DNA of 64,000 nucleotides from NCBI GenBank assembly GCA_030407315.1, contig JALQPE010002008.1:115763-179762 (forward strand). Reading direction: 5' to 3'. A program made the position numbers and the translations under genes. A model generated the notes under the pieces. It was given only the letters and a program-made list of their open reading frames with translations, searched no databases and was not told the DNA's origin. This document shows positions 20,903-31,838 of this stretch, one piece after another. This DNA is from Asparagopsis taxiformis (taxonomy: Eukaryota; Rhodophyta; Florideophyceae; Bonnemaisoniales; Bonnemaisoniaceae). Each line of letters opens with the position of its first letter. Position 1 is the stretch's first letter.

Positions 20903-22596
20903 TTTCCACCAGTATCGAGTTACAGCTGGTGGAAGCAGTTATGTTTTACTGGAGAAGTGCACCTATAATGAAGCAGCAATCGTTTTACGATCTCGGTTAT
21001 TTTGTTTGAAAGTGAAGTCGACGACAAATAGTGGCCCGCCATTCGTGCATTCTCGGAATATGAAATGTATGACCTATCATGTCTTGTTATCCACAGTTGA
21101 TATAAGCCAATACCTGCGCTGCGTTATATCCCAAGTAGCAATACAGTTGTTATGGTTGTGGGTTCGAGAACAAGTAGAAATAAGGTGCCACGAGTAACCA
21201 ATTAAGATGGGGGAGTCGTCGGTACTGTAGTTTACGCATATTTTTCAACTACTGTGACATGTTTTGCAGCAAGTGTATGAATATCGAGTCCAAAAGCAGC
21301 TGTTGTCAGCAATTATAGCGAAATTTTCCAACCTGCTGCGTTGATCTGCGAAAGTTGCTGCCGCTGTCGTTTGCGGGATTCAAGTTGCTTCCAATGACGA
21401 GATCGTATCCTACGATGAGAGAAAAACATACTATCTGGACATCTCAAGCAGTCGATGAGGGCGTGACGTCTAATATCTACTATCGTATTTTAGTTATATT
21501 AAAATCAGTACCATACCAATTTAGTGTTGTATATCTTTCTTCGCTTCACTCACGAAAAAACGACCCGTCTTTTTGCGCGAAACATATGTGCTGTTTCTCT
21601 CGCTCTTTCCGAATCTCGTAGACTAATGCTTCCACATTCACTGTTTAAACATATATGCACTTGTTTCTGTTCTACATCATATCGCTTTTCAACCATTTCT
21701 TCACCATCTACTACACTACGATAGAAGGCACCAATCGTTCCGTTCTGACGGAAACTATTGATACCCTGTCATTTCACCCATTCAAAATACCGTATCCTTT
21801 CTTCTCGCCTCGCAAATGGCGACATTTTTCGTACAATAATACTCATATCCGTCGACGCCAAGTCCCTAATACGTTTGAAAACGCCTGTTTTTCTAAAACG
21901 CATGGCTCGATGAATATCGTGATATCGATGAAGCACAAACTCGCTCAAGGTGAGATTGCTTTTCAATTGTGTCTCTGACACATGCGGAACATACAACCGT
22001 ACAGCAAGGCTACGCGAAAACAGTTTCGTTTTCAACAAAACCGCCAAAAGCTCAAATAAATCAAGACGTCACCTCAACCACACCAATAACGCACCAGAGG
22101 AAACACTGAATAACCCAGTACATCAACTACTCTTTCCAGAAAATTGCCACGCTACGTCCAGTTATCGACAACCTGCTGCCTCGACAGCATCGTACGCTAC
22201 GGGCCATGGTGCAACCTGTAGACACAGGTCATGTCTTTCTGGACGACCATGAATGTGTTCTGCGATCCGGAGCGCGTGGGTCGTGACGGGGAGCTACGGA
22301 TTTGATATCTGTACGGGGGGATTTCATTGCCGATATGGATTCGAATTTAATATAGTTGTGCGCTACTAAACTCAGGGGATGGGATGTCGTTGAGGCCATA
22401 TGGGACTCACCGGGGAATGAATTAATTTTTATTTTTCCAAACACAAGTGGACCAATCAAACAGTAGCATGGTATGCCTTCTGGCCAACTGGCTTGAGCGG
22501 AAAACAGCGTGACAGACGGTCTCGAGATATGCTCAAAACTTGTAACAGTAACGACATCCAACTGCCAACGTCGTCACCAATCCCAATTGAACGCAA
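20903..22596. other. 1.7-kb divergent intergenic region
   Basis: AT content is higher than in the genes. No frame with family features and no RNA gene was found. It contains the promoters of the two flanking divergent genes. Confidence 0.35.
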
Positions 22597-23420
22597 ATGG
22601 CAACGCGAAAGAGCAGCCGACGGCGCACCTCCAAGCCCGTGGCATTGGAGAAGCCCAAAACCGATGCTGACGAAAGCGAGGCGTTCTGGAGCCATGAAGC
22701 GTTCATGGAGGACGAGGACGACTTCAGTTTTGACGAGAACGAACATTCCGACAAGGGCGAGGTACGCTGCGCACAATTCAGCAGCGTGTGCAAATTTACA
22801 AAACAAATTCTAACCCAAACAACACACAGGACATAGTCGACTCGGACTTTGACGAGCCGGAAGACGCGCCGGCCGCCGACGCGGGCGAAACGGCGGAGCG
22901 CGAGACACGCGCCGAGGAGCGACGCGCGAGTCGCAATAATCGCACGCGGAAATACATCGATCCCGCGTTGAAAACGCGCCGCGTCGTCACTGCCCGCGGC
23001 GCATCGACCGCGCGTCGAACGACGACTGAGAGCGAAAATCTCAACGTCGATCGCACGTCGCTGCGGAAAAGCACAAAGATCGCGTCGGCGCTCGCCGCCA
23101 AGCAGCGCGAGAGGCGACAGCTCAATGATGAGCAGAAGAGGCAGCGAAAGGCGATGAGGGATGCCAATAAACCAGAAGTGCCCGTGTTGACACAGGCGCA
23201 ATTGTTGCAAGAAGCGGCCGAGACGGAGATTCGAAACCGGGATAGTTTGGCCGATTTGCTCAGACTTGAGGAGGAGAAGAAGAGATTGCCGCCGCCGAAA
23301 ACTGAGCCCGCGGCGGATCGTGTTTCTTTGCGCTCGCGTAATGGCGTGCAGACCGTCTCGTTTAGCTCGGCCGACGTCGATGCTAGACGGGAGATGTTTC
23401 CGCAGATGTATTCTTCGTGA
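22597..23420 (+). CDS. VPS72: VPS72/YL1 (SWC2)-like protein, N-terminal module only, two exons
   Basis: The exons are 22597-22761 and 22830-23420, giving 251 residues. Exon 1 is ATRKSSRRRTSKP followed by an acidic segment (EAFWSHEAFMEDEDDFSFDE). The phase-0 intron (68 nt, GTACGC...CTAAC...CACAG) is followed immediately by DIVDSDFDEPED, the YL1 hallmark that in other eukaryotes binds H2A.Z-H2B. The remainder is basic and helical (SALAAKQRERRQLNDEQKRQRKAMR). VPS72/SWC2 is the H2A.Z-recognising subunit of SWR1/SRCAP. The usual C-terminal YL1_C domain is not visible; the protein ends FSSADVDARREMFPQMYSS. It may be a shortened subunit or a divergent homologue. It converges with the SET/NAP-like gene only 8 bp away. 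Confidence 0.78.
22762..22829 (+). other. Intron in the VPS72-like gene (68 nt)
   Basis: The donor is GAG|GTACGC and the acceptor CACACAG|GAC, with TTCTAACCC about 20 bases upstream of the acceptor. Phase 0. Removing it restores the acidic-to-VDSDFD continuity expected for YL1. Confidence 0.85.
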
Positions 23421-23428
23421 GCGCATGC

Positions 23429-24040
23429 TTAGATGTGCTCGTTGTGGTCCAATTTGGTAAAGTAAGAGTCAAAGTAAAGTTGTATCGCGTGCGGATACAC
23501 GTCGTCTTTGATCAACTGGCCTAGATGCGAGCTGTCGCGATCATCGGTAGAAATCCAATGGAAGAAGCCATAGTCGTCTTGTAACGAGGTATCATGCGTG
23601 TGTTTCGTGCCAATTGTCTTGTGAAACTCGCGTGTCCATGAGATGTCGTGCCGACTGACCACGCGTCCGTCGGCGTCGCAGCGGGTGTACGACTTGGCGA
23701 GACATAGGTCGTCGAAATATGGGTTGGGTGAAAAGGTGAACTGCAGCGTAAAGTCATGCGGTCGACGTGTGGAGTCGTGTTGAATGACGGAGAGGTCTGT
23801 CAAATGGGACAGAATTCTGGCGTCGCGATGGGTGATCATTCGACTCAACGCCGGATGATTCACAAAGGTCCGTAGCCAAAAGTGCGGAATGGTCGTGACA
23901 ACCTGCGTGCGTTTCTCGTACAACAGCGCATGTCGATTCGCCTTTGCGCAGCGCATCGAACCAGTATCGGGCGTAGTCAAGTCGTCGATCTGTTGCTGAA
24001 TATCATGAAGAGCGGTAGCACGAGCGTTTCCTTGCACCAT
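23429..24040 (-). CDS. SET/NAP-family histone chaperone-like protein
   Basis: The 203-residue protein starts at the ATG at 24040 (MVQGNARA); the upstream frame has only non-ATG codons. A dimerisation helix (TALHDIQQQIDDL...KRTQVVTTI) is followed by the NAP/SET core IPHFWLRTFVNHPALSRMI, DARILSHLTDLSV, FTLQFTFSPNPYFDDLCLAKSY and ISWTREF. The end, with DDVYPHAIQLYFDSYF, is also typical of the earmuff domain. NAP/SET proteins bind histones H2A-H2B or H3-H4. The long acidic C-terminal tail of most members is missing here, so binding may be weaker or the protein relies on a partner. It neighbours the VPS72-like gene, convergent. Confidence 0.82.
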   Translation of the reverse strand: MVQGNARATALHDIQQQIDDLTTPDTGSMRCAKANRHALLYEKRTQVVTTIPHFWLRTFVNHPALSRMITHRDARILSHLTDLSVIQHDSTRRPHDFTLQFTFSPNPYFDDLCLAKSYTRCDADGRVVSRHDISWTREFHKTIGTKHTHDTSLQDDYGFFHWISTDDRDSSHLGQLIKDDVYPHAIQLYFDSYFTKLDHNEHI

Positions 24041-24234
24041 TATGTGAGTTTGTATGTTACAACAGCAACGTGACGGCGGAGAATCTATCTCGCAACCAAA
24101 ATTTATGCAACGAGCAAAATTTGCAGTTTGACGCAACAAACGCACTCAATGCCGCCCGATCGTTTGCAAATTTGTGGTGTCTGACGTACTGTCTTCCAGA
24201 AACCATCGTGCGCTCACTCCATTCACCGTCGCGG

Positions 24235-25566
24235 TTACACATCCATCCCAATCGCTTCCACGACCTCCTCCAGCACGATCGCCCAGTGTGTCCAGTGCAT
24301 GCCGCCCTGCGCAAACACGGCAAACGGCTCGCGTAGCGGTCCGTCAGCGCTCAATTCCAGCGTACTCCCGTCGATAAACGTGCCCTGCGCAAACACGACC
24401 GCGTCGCCGTACCCAGGCGAAACGCCCTTAGTCGGCTCGATGTACGCGCCGACCGCGCCGTTGCGCTGCACGCATCTACAAAATTCAAGCACCTTCCACT
24501 CGCATCCGAGCCGAACTGCGCGCACGAATCCGACATCGTCGCGCCGCGGGTTGGTCTCATAGCCCAGTGCGTCCATCACATGCGCTACGAGTAATCCGCC
24601 CTTGCACGCCTCGCCGACCATCTGCGCGCTCAAAAACAGCCCCTGGAATAACGTGCGGTTCATCCCCAACGTCGCGCCGCCGCCAATTCCAGGCGCGCCT
24701 AATCGGCGACGCGCCTTCTCTACCAGCTTTGCTCGTCCCGCTACATACGCCCCGCTCGGCGCTATCCCGCCCCCGAGATTCTTGATTAGCGATCCCGCCA
24801 TCACGTCCGCCCCGACCGACGCGTGCACCGGCTCTACAGCCTCCAGAAACTCCCCGTAGCAATTGTCGACAAAGCAGATGCAATTCGGGTTTGCGCTGCG
24901 TACTAGTTTAACAATGGCGCTGATATCTGCCAACGTCAGAGATGGTCGCCAGCTGTATCCGAACGAGCGCTGGATGAAGGCCAGCTTGGTGTTTGCACCA
25001 ATTGCACCGGGTATAGACGCAAAGTCGACGCTACCATCATCGAGAAGCGCTAGTTCGCGGAATGATACTCCGAAATCTTTTAATGAGCCCGAATCCACCA
25101 TTGTTTCGCGCGTCCCGATTACCTCCTCCAAGGTGTCGTAAACCGGCCCGGCAATGCTCACGACCTCGTCGCCTGGCCGCAGAACGCCGAATAATACTGC
25201 GGCGATTGCGTGCGTTCCAGACAGAAATTGGATTCGTACTATGGCGTCCTCGCAGTCAAACACATTTCTGTAGACGGCATCCAGAGTTTCTCGTCCCAGA
25301 TCGCCATGTCCGTACCCGTCCAGGCTGCCAAAGTGATGTGGTCCAACACGTTCGGCTCGCATTGATTCAAGCACGTTTTTCAAATGCCCCTTCGTGCGCA
25401 GATCGATCTCCGCGAATTTTGGCTGTAGAGAGTCGATGGATGCTTGCACCAGTTGACAAGCCTCTTCACGGGTCGGTTTGCATTTTGCTGGCTTGCTTTC
25501 GGACATTGATGCACGGCAATGTAGAGTTGACGCGGCGAATGCCGAGCGCCTTTTTTGACACCTCAT
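24235..25566 (-). CDS. PLP enzyme of the aluminium-resistance / methionine gamma-lyase-like family
   Basis: The 443-residue protein has the layout of the bacterial aluminium-resistance (PF06838-type) family: GHLKNVLESMRAERVGPHHFGSLDGYGHGDLGRETLDAVY, FLSGTHAIAAVLFGVLRPGDEV, CFVDNCYGEFLE, and the PLP-lysine segment MAGSLIKNLGGGIAPSGAYVAG. The end DGPLREPFAVFAQGGMHWTHWAI is also characteristic. These fold-type-I enzymes are thought to act on sulfur amino acids; the true substrate is uncertain. Of two ATGs (25566 and 25506), the longer start adds MRCQKRRSAFAASTLHCRAS, which is basic and Ser/Ala-rich and could be an organelle transit peptide. The family is mainly bacterial, so transfer or organelle origin is plausible. 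Confidence 0.87.
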   Translation of the reverse strand: MRCQKRRSAFAASTLHCRASMSESKPAKCKPTREEACQLVQASIDSLQPKFAEIDLRTKGHLKNVLESMRAERVGPHHFGSLDGYGHGDLGRETLDAVYRNVFDCEDAIVRIQFLSGTHAIAAVLFGVLRPGDEVVSIAGPVYDTLEEVIGTRETMVDSGSLKDFGVSFRELALLDDGSVDFASIPGAIGANTKLAFIQRSFGYSWRPSLTLADISAIVKLVRSANPNCICFVDNCYGEFLEAVEPVHASVGADVMAGSLIKNLGGGIAPSGAYVAGRAKLVEKARRRLGAPGIGGGATLGMNRTLFQGLFLSAQMVGEACKGGLLVAHVMDALGYETNPRRDDVGFVRAVRLGCEWKVLEFCRCVQRNGAVGAYIEPTKGVSPGYGDAVVFAQGTFIDGSTLELSADGPLREPFAVFAQGGMHWTHWAIVLEEVVEAIGMDV

Positions 25567-28500
25567 TGCGATAGATTGTCCGATCTCCGTCGAGATGCAA
25601 CCGAACAATTTCACTGCTGAGGTTCTGGTTAGAAACTGACGGCTCACAGCTGGAAATATGTCAAATGTTGTGTTTTCTCTATTTGCAGATCAACCTCCTG
25701 TGAATCGTGTTTGCGCTTCTCATGCGGTGATTGTGTTATCTGTTCAGTGATAGACACAACATTGCGTTCTCAGGTTGAAAAATAATAAGCGAAATTATCC
25801 CTCGTGCAACGGTCAATCACTGGCAGCTCTAAAATACGCAAGTGTAGCAACAACGTCCGAAACCATCCAGTTGCTCAGTTCAAATGATCGGCTCACATCA
25901 CTGCTCTAACAAAAGTTGGGACTACCTTGATTGCCCGTCGCATAAATGCCTCCGGCTGCATAATAATCCAACAAATCCGGATGCAGAACGTCTGAAGATT
26001 TTCTCCTGCCTCCAACAATATACCCCTTGACATGTGTAAATATGTCCGCAAATCGATCTATACTGAAGGTTGCCGCTAAGTTCGCAGTCCATTTCAGCCT
26101 TAGATGATTTGGTATATGTGTAGAACGTAAGATAGTGTAGAAGGCGAACAACCAGCCCACTTCCATCTTCATAGATTACATCCCGTTTAGAAACGTAGCG
26201 ATGTTCTGCTCATGCTCGCCTGTAATCCTAAGTCTTGTTCAGGGATCGTCAACACGTTCACTCTCTTTGCCCAAATACCTGACTTTAAATATTATCATTG
26301 CACGGCGTCACAACCTAGCACAAAGCGTACGTCAACTATCGTGATGCAATACCCAATCCAAAAATCTCAGACTAGGAGCTCTTGATTTTCACCATCGGTA
26401 TCCTCAACAGGCAAAGGGCGATGCACGTGTGATGGATGCGACATTTCTGTGTCGCGCTATAGATAGTCTGTAACTTGTACCAAACGCACCAGCTGAGATG
26501 AAGTACGACGGATGATGTCAAGACTTCCCCATCCGCGGTCATCCGCAAAGCCTTGACGGAAAGTACAAATCGCATCGAGCTGACATTTTGTCGTCTCGAC
26601 AACGACACTCACGGCGCTAGACCTCAGGTCATTAGAAAAGGGACACCTACCAAAAATAGATGAGAGGAAGAGACAGTGCGCTCAGCAACACAAGCACAGT
26701 TCGACAAAACCGGACATCACGCGGCAGTATCGGCGAGAAAACCTACGACAGCCTTTTCTTCCCCCGTGCCGACGCTTTGTCTCCAACAACACATTCCAAC
26801 GCGGATACCGCACCGCTCGCCGAGGTAGCCTTTCTCAGACATCACCCAGTAGACTCTGGCTTGATCTAGAAAATAGTTTTTCAATCCACACTAATCAGTA
26901 GTAAACGTTGTCTTATAGATAAACCAATAACAACTCAGAGACTCAAAACAAACAGCTTTCACTATTGTAATTCCGATTCCAAGTACAACTGGAGTGCTCA
27001 TTCACGAATGCATGTTCGGTTAAAGCACCTCATCACATGAAAAACCGCTAAAAGCTCAAAATCACTCTCCATTACATAAAACGATCCGGATGAGACTGCT
27101 CCGCAGCCCCTTCTCTTTTCGCAGATATCGGTCCCCTCCTTCGGTAAGTGTTGGACTAGGATAGAACCCCTCTTAGCATACCAAAAACCGTAGCATCAAC
27201 CTCATTTGTTTCTTTCACCATCTAACACAGCAATTATAGGAATTTATTTTCACCGTTTGTGCTCATCATCGTCGACTGGCTACTTTCCGATCCCTTAGCA
27301 TGAACGCTGAGTTCCGAATATTTTGTTATATATGAATAGCGTATGGTATGGTATCATTGAGAAGTCTCCAGTACATGTGGTTCTGAAGAGTGTGATAGAC
27401 TCTTGGATACAGCGAAAATTCCGGGAAATCCCCCTTTGAACCTATATTTCTCGTTTCGAAGTCTGCTCTGGGTCCGAACTCATGACTCTAATTTCGTCCG
27501 GCTTTACCTGACAAGTCGTGTTTTCCCGTTTCAACAGAACAATTCTTCTTTTGGAGGAGGTGAAGGAAACCTATCTTTCTCTATGTGCTTTGGTTTTAGG
27601 AACATACAGTTCGTCTAGGGAAAGAAATTCGGTGGAATGACAAAGTCTCAAAGATTCGGAGCATGTGCAGAGGCTGAATGGGTAATAAACATATGCAAAG
27701 AGCAGAAGAGGAAAGCATGTCTCCTTGAATCTAGATCCCACCTGATTTTCAGCTAGGAAAGACATCACTGCCTATCCCAATTCGCCTAAATTGTGAGGAA
27801 TGGTGCATGATATGAATGAGGGGAACAGTCTTTCTGTGAATATCATGTCGAAGTTTTCGATAGTTTTCTGGTACAGAGTATATGTATACCATAAACGCCT
27901 AACGGTACATAGAATCGCTCCAATAAGAACAATGAATTTAATGGAGCTAAGCTACACTGATCCAGGCTTTTTTTCTCTTCACTGTCTAATTCAATAAGCT
28001 ACGATAGCTTTGAATATGGAGGCTGCGGATAAAATTTGTGGTTTGTGTCCAAAAAGAGTAGAAATAGAGTCTCGTTGCATGGAGAAACCCAGTGAAACAA
28101 TACAACTCATACGTAGAAAAGCGGTTATTGTCGAAGATTTCCCGGTCTACGTATATTCTTAAATTAGCAATGGCAGGGAATGCACTGTCGAAAATAAAAT
28201 TCGTCGTTTGTACGAATAAGATGTGATAACGTACATTCAACATACTTCAATGGACGAGCCGGAGCGTTGTTTTCGTAGCAGTGCATATGCTTAACCTCTC
28301 CTTGAGAAGAGGGTAGTGATGTTGCCATATTTCACATGAGACGTTTTCTAAACGCGACCGGGTTAAAAGTTAGATTTCAATGTAATGTAGAAGTAAATTC
28401 CTTGTGCTTAGGAATATTTTAAACAAATATTCTATTCTTAGTCTATTTTACGAGGTTCCTGAGGCATGTGAACTCATATTACAAGTCATTAACATAGACA

Positions 28501-29668
28501 GCACATGTTATTGGAGCATTTGGAGTACTTTAAGACCTGCTACGTCGCATCATTGTCTACACAACGGCTGGACTTGGTTGTTATAAAGTACAAGTACGTC
28601 TCAGACGCATGGAATCGTGTCATTATGACATAAATTCTATAGTAACCATATGTTAACATTGAGATATCGTGATGCCAGCTTGTCAACCAACGCCTCTCAG
28701 AGTGGTCGAAGAATACAGCCAATAAAGGGCTTTCAAGAACAGAAATGAGTTTCTGGAAAGCCTGGAAAAACTAGCGAATGATCCTCAACAACATGTACCG
28801 GGACAAATCTGTACAAAAATGGCATCAACAATTTGCGTGGATAGCCATTCCCGAAGCATGGCAAAACATGCGTCAGCAAATTATTTGTTTGGCATTGTCA
28901 AGTATAACATCTTCCACATGTAAGGTTCACAGGGGCAAACAGCGGCAATTGACGTGGCCTGGTACGCACGCAAAGTGCGATCCGCGACGTTTCTGCAGTG
29001 TCACAGCATATCTGTTCTAGACGAAATTCTGCCAATTGCTGTTATTGGCCATCCGAACAGGAACGCACAGCACATCACCCCTTCCGAACATACGCTCTAT
29101 GATACTATTGGCATGACGGAGCGTCGAGGAGAAGAGCCACAGCTTCTAACGACAATGTACATCATGTTGGACTCGTGTGTTATCGGTGGGGCGAGGGAAC
29201 GAAAATGTTTGATTGCAAAAATATCAACAAATTTTGCGGAGCTTCGGCCCCCAGCAAGATTGCGTAAAGCAACTCAAATCCGTCACGTGCTGTCGTCAGT
29301 GACAATGCGTCGCACTGAGATAGAGAAACGTAGCATCCAGACTCAATATATCGCTACAAAGCTGAATGTTTCGACATTCACACTGTTTTCCACATACACG
29401 ACAGGGAGATAGCCCAAGATAGCCAACAAAGCAGACTCTCAGAATAGTTGGCTCAGCACTGACCAGTTGGAATACAATGTTCTTTTCTCTGACACATCAT
29501 ATGCATCAATCATCGTTGTATGCAACTCTGTAAACACGAGAGGTCCGTTACCTTCTCCCACAAGATTTAAAGAGGCTGGATGTCTCCGCAGAAAAAAATA
29601 GAGCATCAACCTACCCAAACTTTCCAGCCTAAACCATTCTCTCACCAACTAAATTCTGTCCAAAAACA
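25567..29668. other. 4.1-kb AT-rich region without recognisable genes
   Basis: Base composition is clearly more AT-rich than the flanks, especially 26900-28750. Open frames are short, lack ATG-to-motif structure and do not resemble transposon proteins I know. No tRNA, rRNA or tandem array was seen. It may be old, decayed mobile-element sequence or a long regulatory spacer. Confidence 0.4.
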
Positions 29669-30088
29669 ATGACAACAGCTCGTCTTCTTGAGGAACTCCC
29701 GCTCACACCTGAGGCTGATGCGGTGCGTAAATACGTGACAGCTCTGGAAACGAAGGACTTCACAAGTGCCGCTGAATTCTTCGCAGAGGATGTTGTGTTC
29801 AATGGAGTGCACTACAAAATCTCAGGGCTGGAGAAGTTGCAAATCTGCTTCCAGGACTATTGCAAAACCTTGCTTTTGAAATCACGTTTGGAAGCTGTGA
29901 ACGAGGCTGGAGCACCGGATCGCTACCTCATGATGCATTGGGACATCCCGGTCGGGGGAACTGAGGAGCAGATTGTTGCTGATTACATCTCTCTCCGTGA
30001 CGGAAAGATTGGCCGTATTGACAACTGTCTGGATGATGACAAGGTTCCTGAGACACTGAAAGATGATGCCAAGAGGGTTTCTGATTAA
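29669..30088 (+). CDS. SnoaL/NTF2-like small protein
   Basis: The 139-residue protein has ATG in the context AACAATGACA. The pattern is typical of the NTF2-like cone fold: an N-terminal helix (EADAVRKYVTALETKDFTSAAEFFAEDVVFNG), a second helix (GLEKLQICFQDYCKTLL), then beta strands (DRYLMMHWDIPVGG, EEQIVADYISLRDGKIGRIDNCLD). SnoaL-like proteins include small polyketide cyclases, isomerases and stress-related ligand binders; nothing here fixes which. There are no signal or membrane segments. It stands alone between long non-coding stretches. Confidence 0.75.
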   Translation: MTTARLLEELPLTPEADAVRKYVTALETKDFTSAAEFFAEDVVFNGVHYKISGLEKLQICFQDYCKTLLLKSRLEAVNEAGAPDRYLMMHWDIPVGGTEEQIVADYISLRDGKIGRIDNCLDDDKVPETLKDDAKRVSD

Positions 30089-30733
30089 TTCTACATGTTT
30101 CCTCGTCGTTTGAGCTCCTTCCGCCTTTAGACATTCCCCGAACTGCAAATAACAAGTGTACCTGACTGCTGCACAGTATCACATTAGTCGATGACGGGAT
30201 GTTATATGGAGGGATCAGTACACAAGCCATTGTTGATGATTGTTCTTCTTTCTGTTCGACAGGTTCATTAGCTTGCTCAAGGGAAATGAAATATTCTTCC
30301 ATTGTGAGTACCCTTGCTGGCGGTTTATGAATTCTTGTTTTCAATAAACCTCATGTTATCAGTACATCTTTAAAATCATCACCTTGACCATGACCACGGC
30401 CCTCCTTTATGGAGATAGACTCCTCTTCGAAGACGATGACAGCCACAACCCTTGTTAATTGTTTCCATACAGGAATGATATATTCTATCATAGTAGTCGT
30501 GCATGGAATGAAAATCGTATGAATTTATTCATCATGCCTTTTCGGTTTAGCCTCAGGAAATCAACTCTGTGATATGCAAATCCGGAAAACTCTGAGGATA
30601 TGAATGAGTGAGTATGGGATAAAGATCCAGGATGATTTGTCGCCTCAGAGAGTTTGTCATGCAATTCAAAGGTTGAATAGGAAACTGACGAGACCATTAA
30701 CCTTCATTATTTTTATTGGATAGTTGGTACTGT
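30089..30733. other. 645-bp spacer
   Basis: A spacer between the 3' ends of two convergent genes. Nothing recognisable was seen. Confidence 0.35.
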
Positions 30734-31838
30734 TTAGTTGCAGAAGGGCAAAGAGATCATGTAAACAAAATCTGTGTTGGAATCAATCTCTCCCGGGTAT
30801 GATTGCATTGTGGCACCACCATATTGTGCAAATTCAAAGTATTCGGGGAATCTTGTCGAGTCATTATAAGCAGGGAGATAGATGGAATCCATGAACGGAG
30901 GATCGTTATAGTCATAGGAACAGCACGAGATATAACCAGCCAAGATCGGTTGCTTTGCGACCGATATCGGCAAGTTAACGCCCGACGCATACGTTGCTCC
31001 GCTGAATTCAATGGCAATTGCCATACCCGATTCTGCTACATTGTTATGAACAACTGCGATCAAATTCTGGCAGATTCCAGAATACGAAAACGATTCGATT
31101 GTGCGCAACGTCGGGATGTTGCCAATCTCATTGCCATCACAGGAGTACAAAGAGACTGAATTGTCGGCGATGAGTCTAATGGTATAAGACACATCAGGAA
31201 CGCAGATTTCTTTGCTACATCGGCACGTCAGACCCGGGGCACAGCTGTTGCCCGCACAGGGCTCCCCAACATGTCCAGGTCGGCCTCCAGGGAATGGGAA
31301 TACTGCTGATGAGACCACTGGTACCGATTCTATTGGTGTGGAGGATGGTGATGCAGTTGGTGATGCGGATGATGTAGCAGTCGGCGATGCGGATGGCGAA
31401 GGTGGAAGTGGACCGATCATTTTTAAGCAGGTTGAAGATGAAGAAGAAATGGTTTCACATTGAACGATGTCAGAAACGGAACCGGGGGGTATGATTGAAG
31501 TTGCACGATATGTCGGCTTTGTTTCACATGTGTTTATTTCGCACAAATCAGTCCCGAGGCCTGCGAGAAGAATAGAAAGCAATTGAAAGATGCATGTTAG
31601 AAAAGTGTATCGTTCACCTGGATGGTAGAAACTGAATTGTATACGTACAGTCACATGCGGAGCCATGGCCACATTCATAAACTTCACAAAGAGGCGTTGA
31701 CTCTGTGTCATTGATAAACCTGAGACACATCTGTCCCGGTGGGGTGGCGATGCATTGACAATGAGTGGCGTTATGGATGCATGCACTGATTGCTGATGCG
31801 AAGATTGCGAGGAGACATGTTTTGAAGAGATAAGCCAT
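30734..31838 (-). CDS. Secreted Cys-rich protein with Ser/Pro/Thr linker, two exons
   Basis: Reading the minus strand, exon 1 is 31838-31649 and exon 2 is 31560-30734, giving 338 residues. Exon 1 starts MAYLFKTCLLAIFASAISAC, a clear signal peptide, then a Cys-rich segment (HCQCIATPPGQMCLRF, CEVYECGHGSACDC). The 88-nt intron runs GTACGT...TCTAAC...TCGCAG in phase 1. Exon 2 continues with more Cys (TDLCEINTCE), a Ser/Pro/Thr linker (SPSASPTATSSASPTASPSS), a short Cys-rich motif (EPCAGNSCAPGLTCRCSKEIC), and a 150-residue C-terminal domain rich in beta-type residues that I do not recognise. It is probably an extracellular or cell-wall protein, with the linker likely O-glycosylated. Confidence 0.78.
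31561..31648 (-). other. Intron in the secreted Cys-rich protein gene (88 nt)
   Basis: On the minus strand the donor is GACT|GTACGTAT, the branch-site sequence TTTCTAACATG, and the acceptor TTCTCGCAG|GC. Splicing joins the signal-peptide frame to the long frame of exon 2, which otherwise lacks a signal peptide. Confidence 0.8.

Noticed and set aside
24041..24145. N-terminal extension of the SET/NAP-like protein
   Set aside because: It opens only with GTG and is Cys-rich, unlike the family.
28954..29412. A 152-codon frame in the gene desert
   Set aside because: It starts at GTG with no domain, and its composition is like that of the surrounding non-coding DNA.
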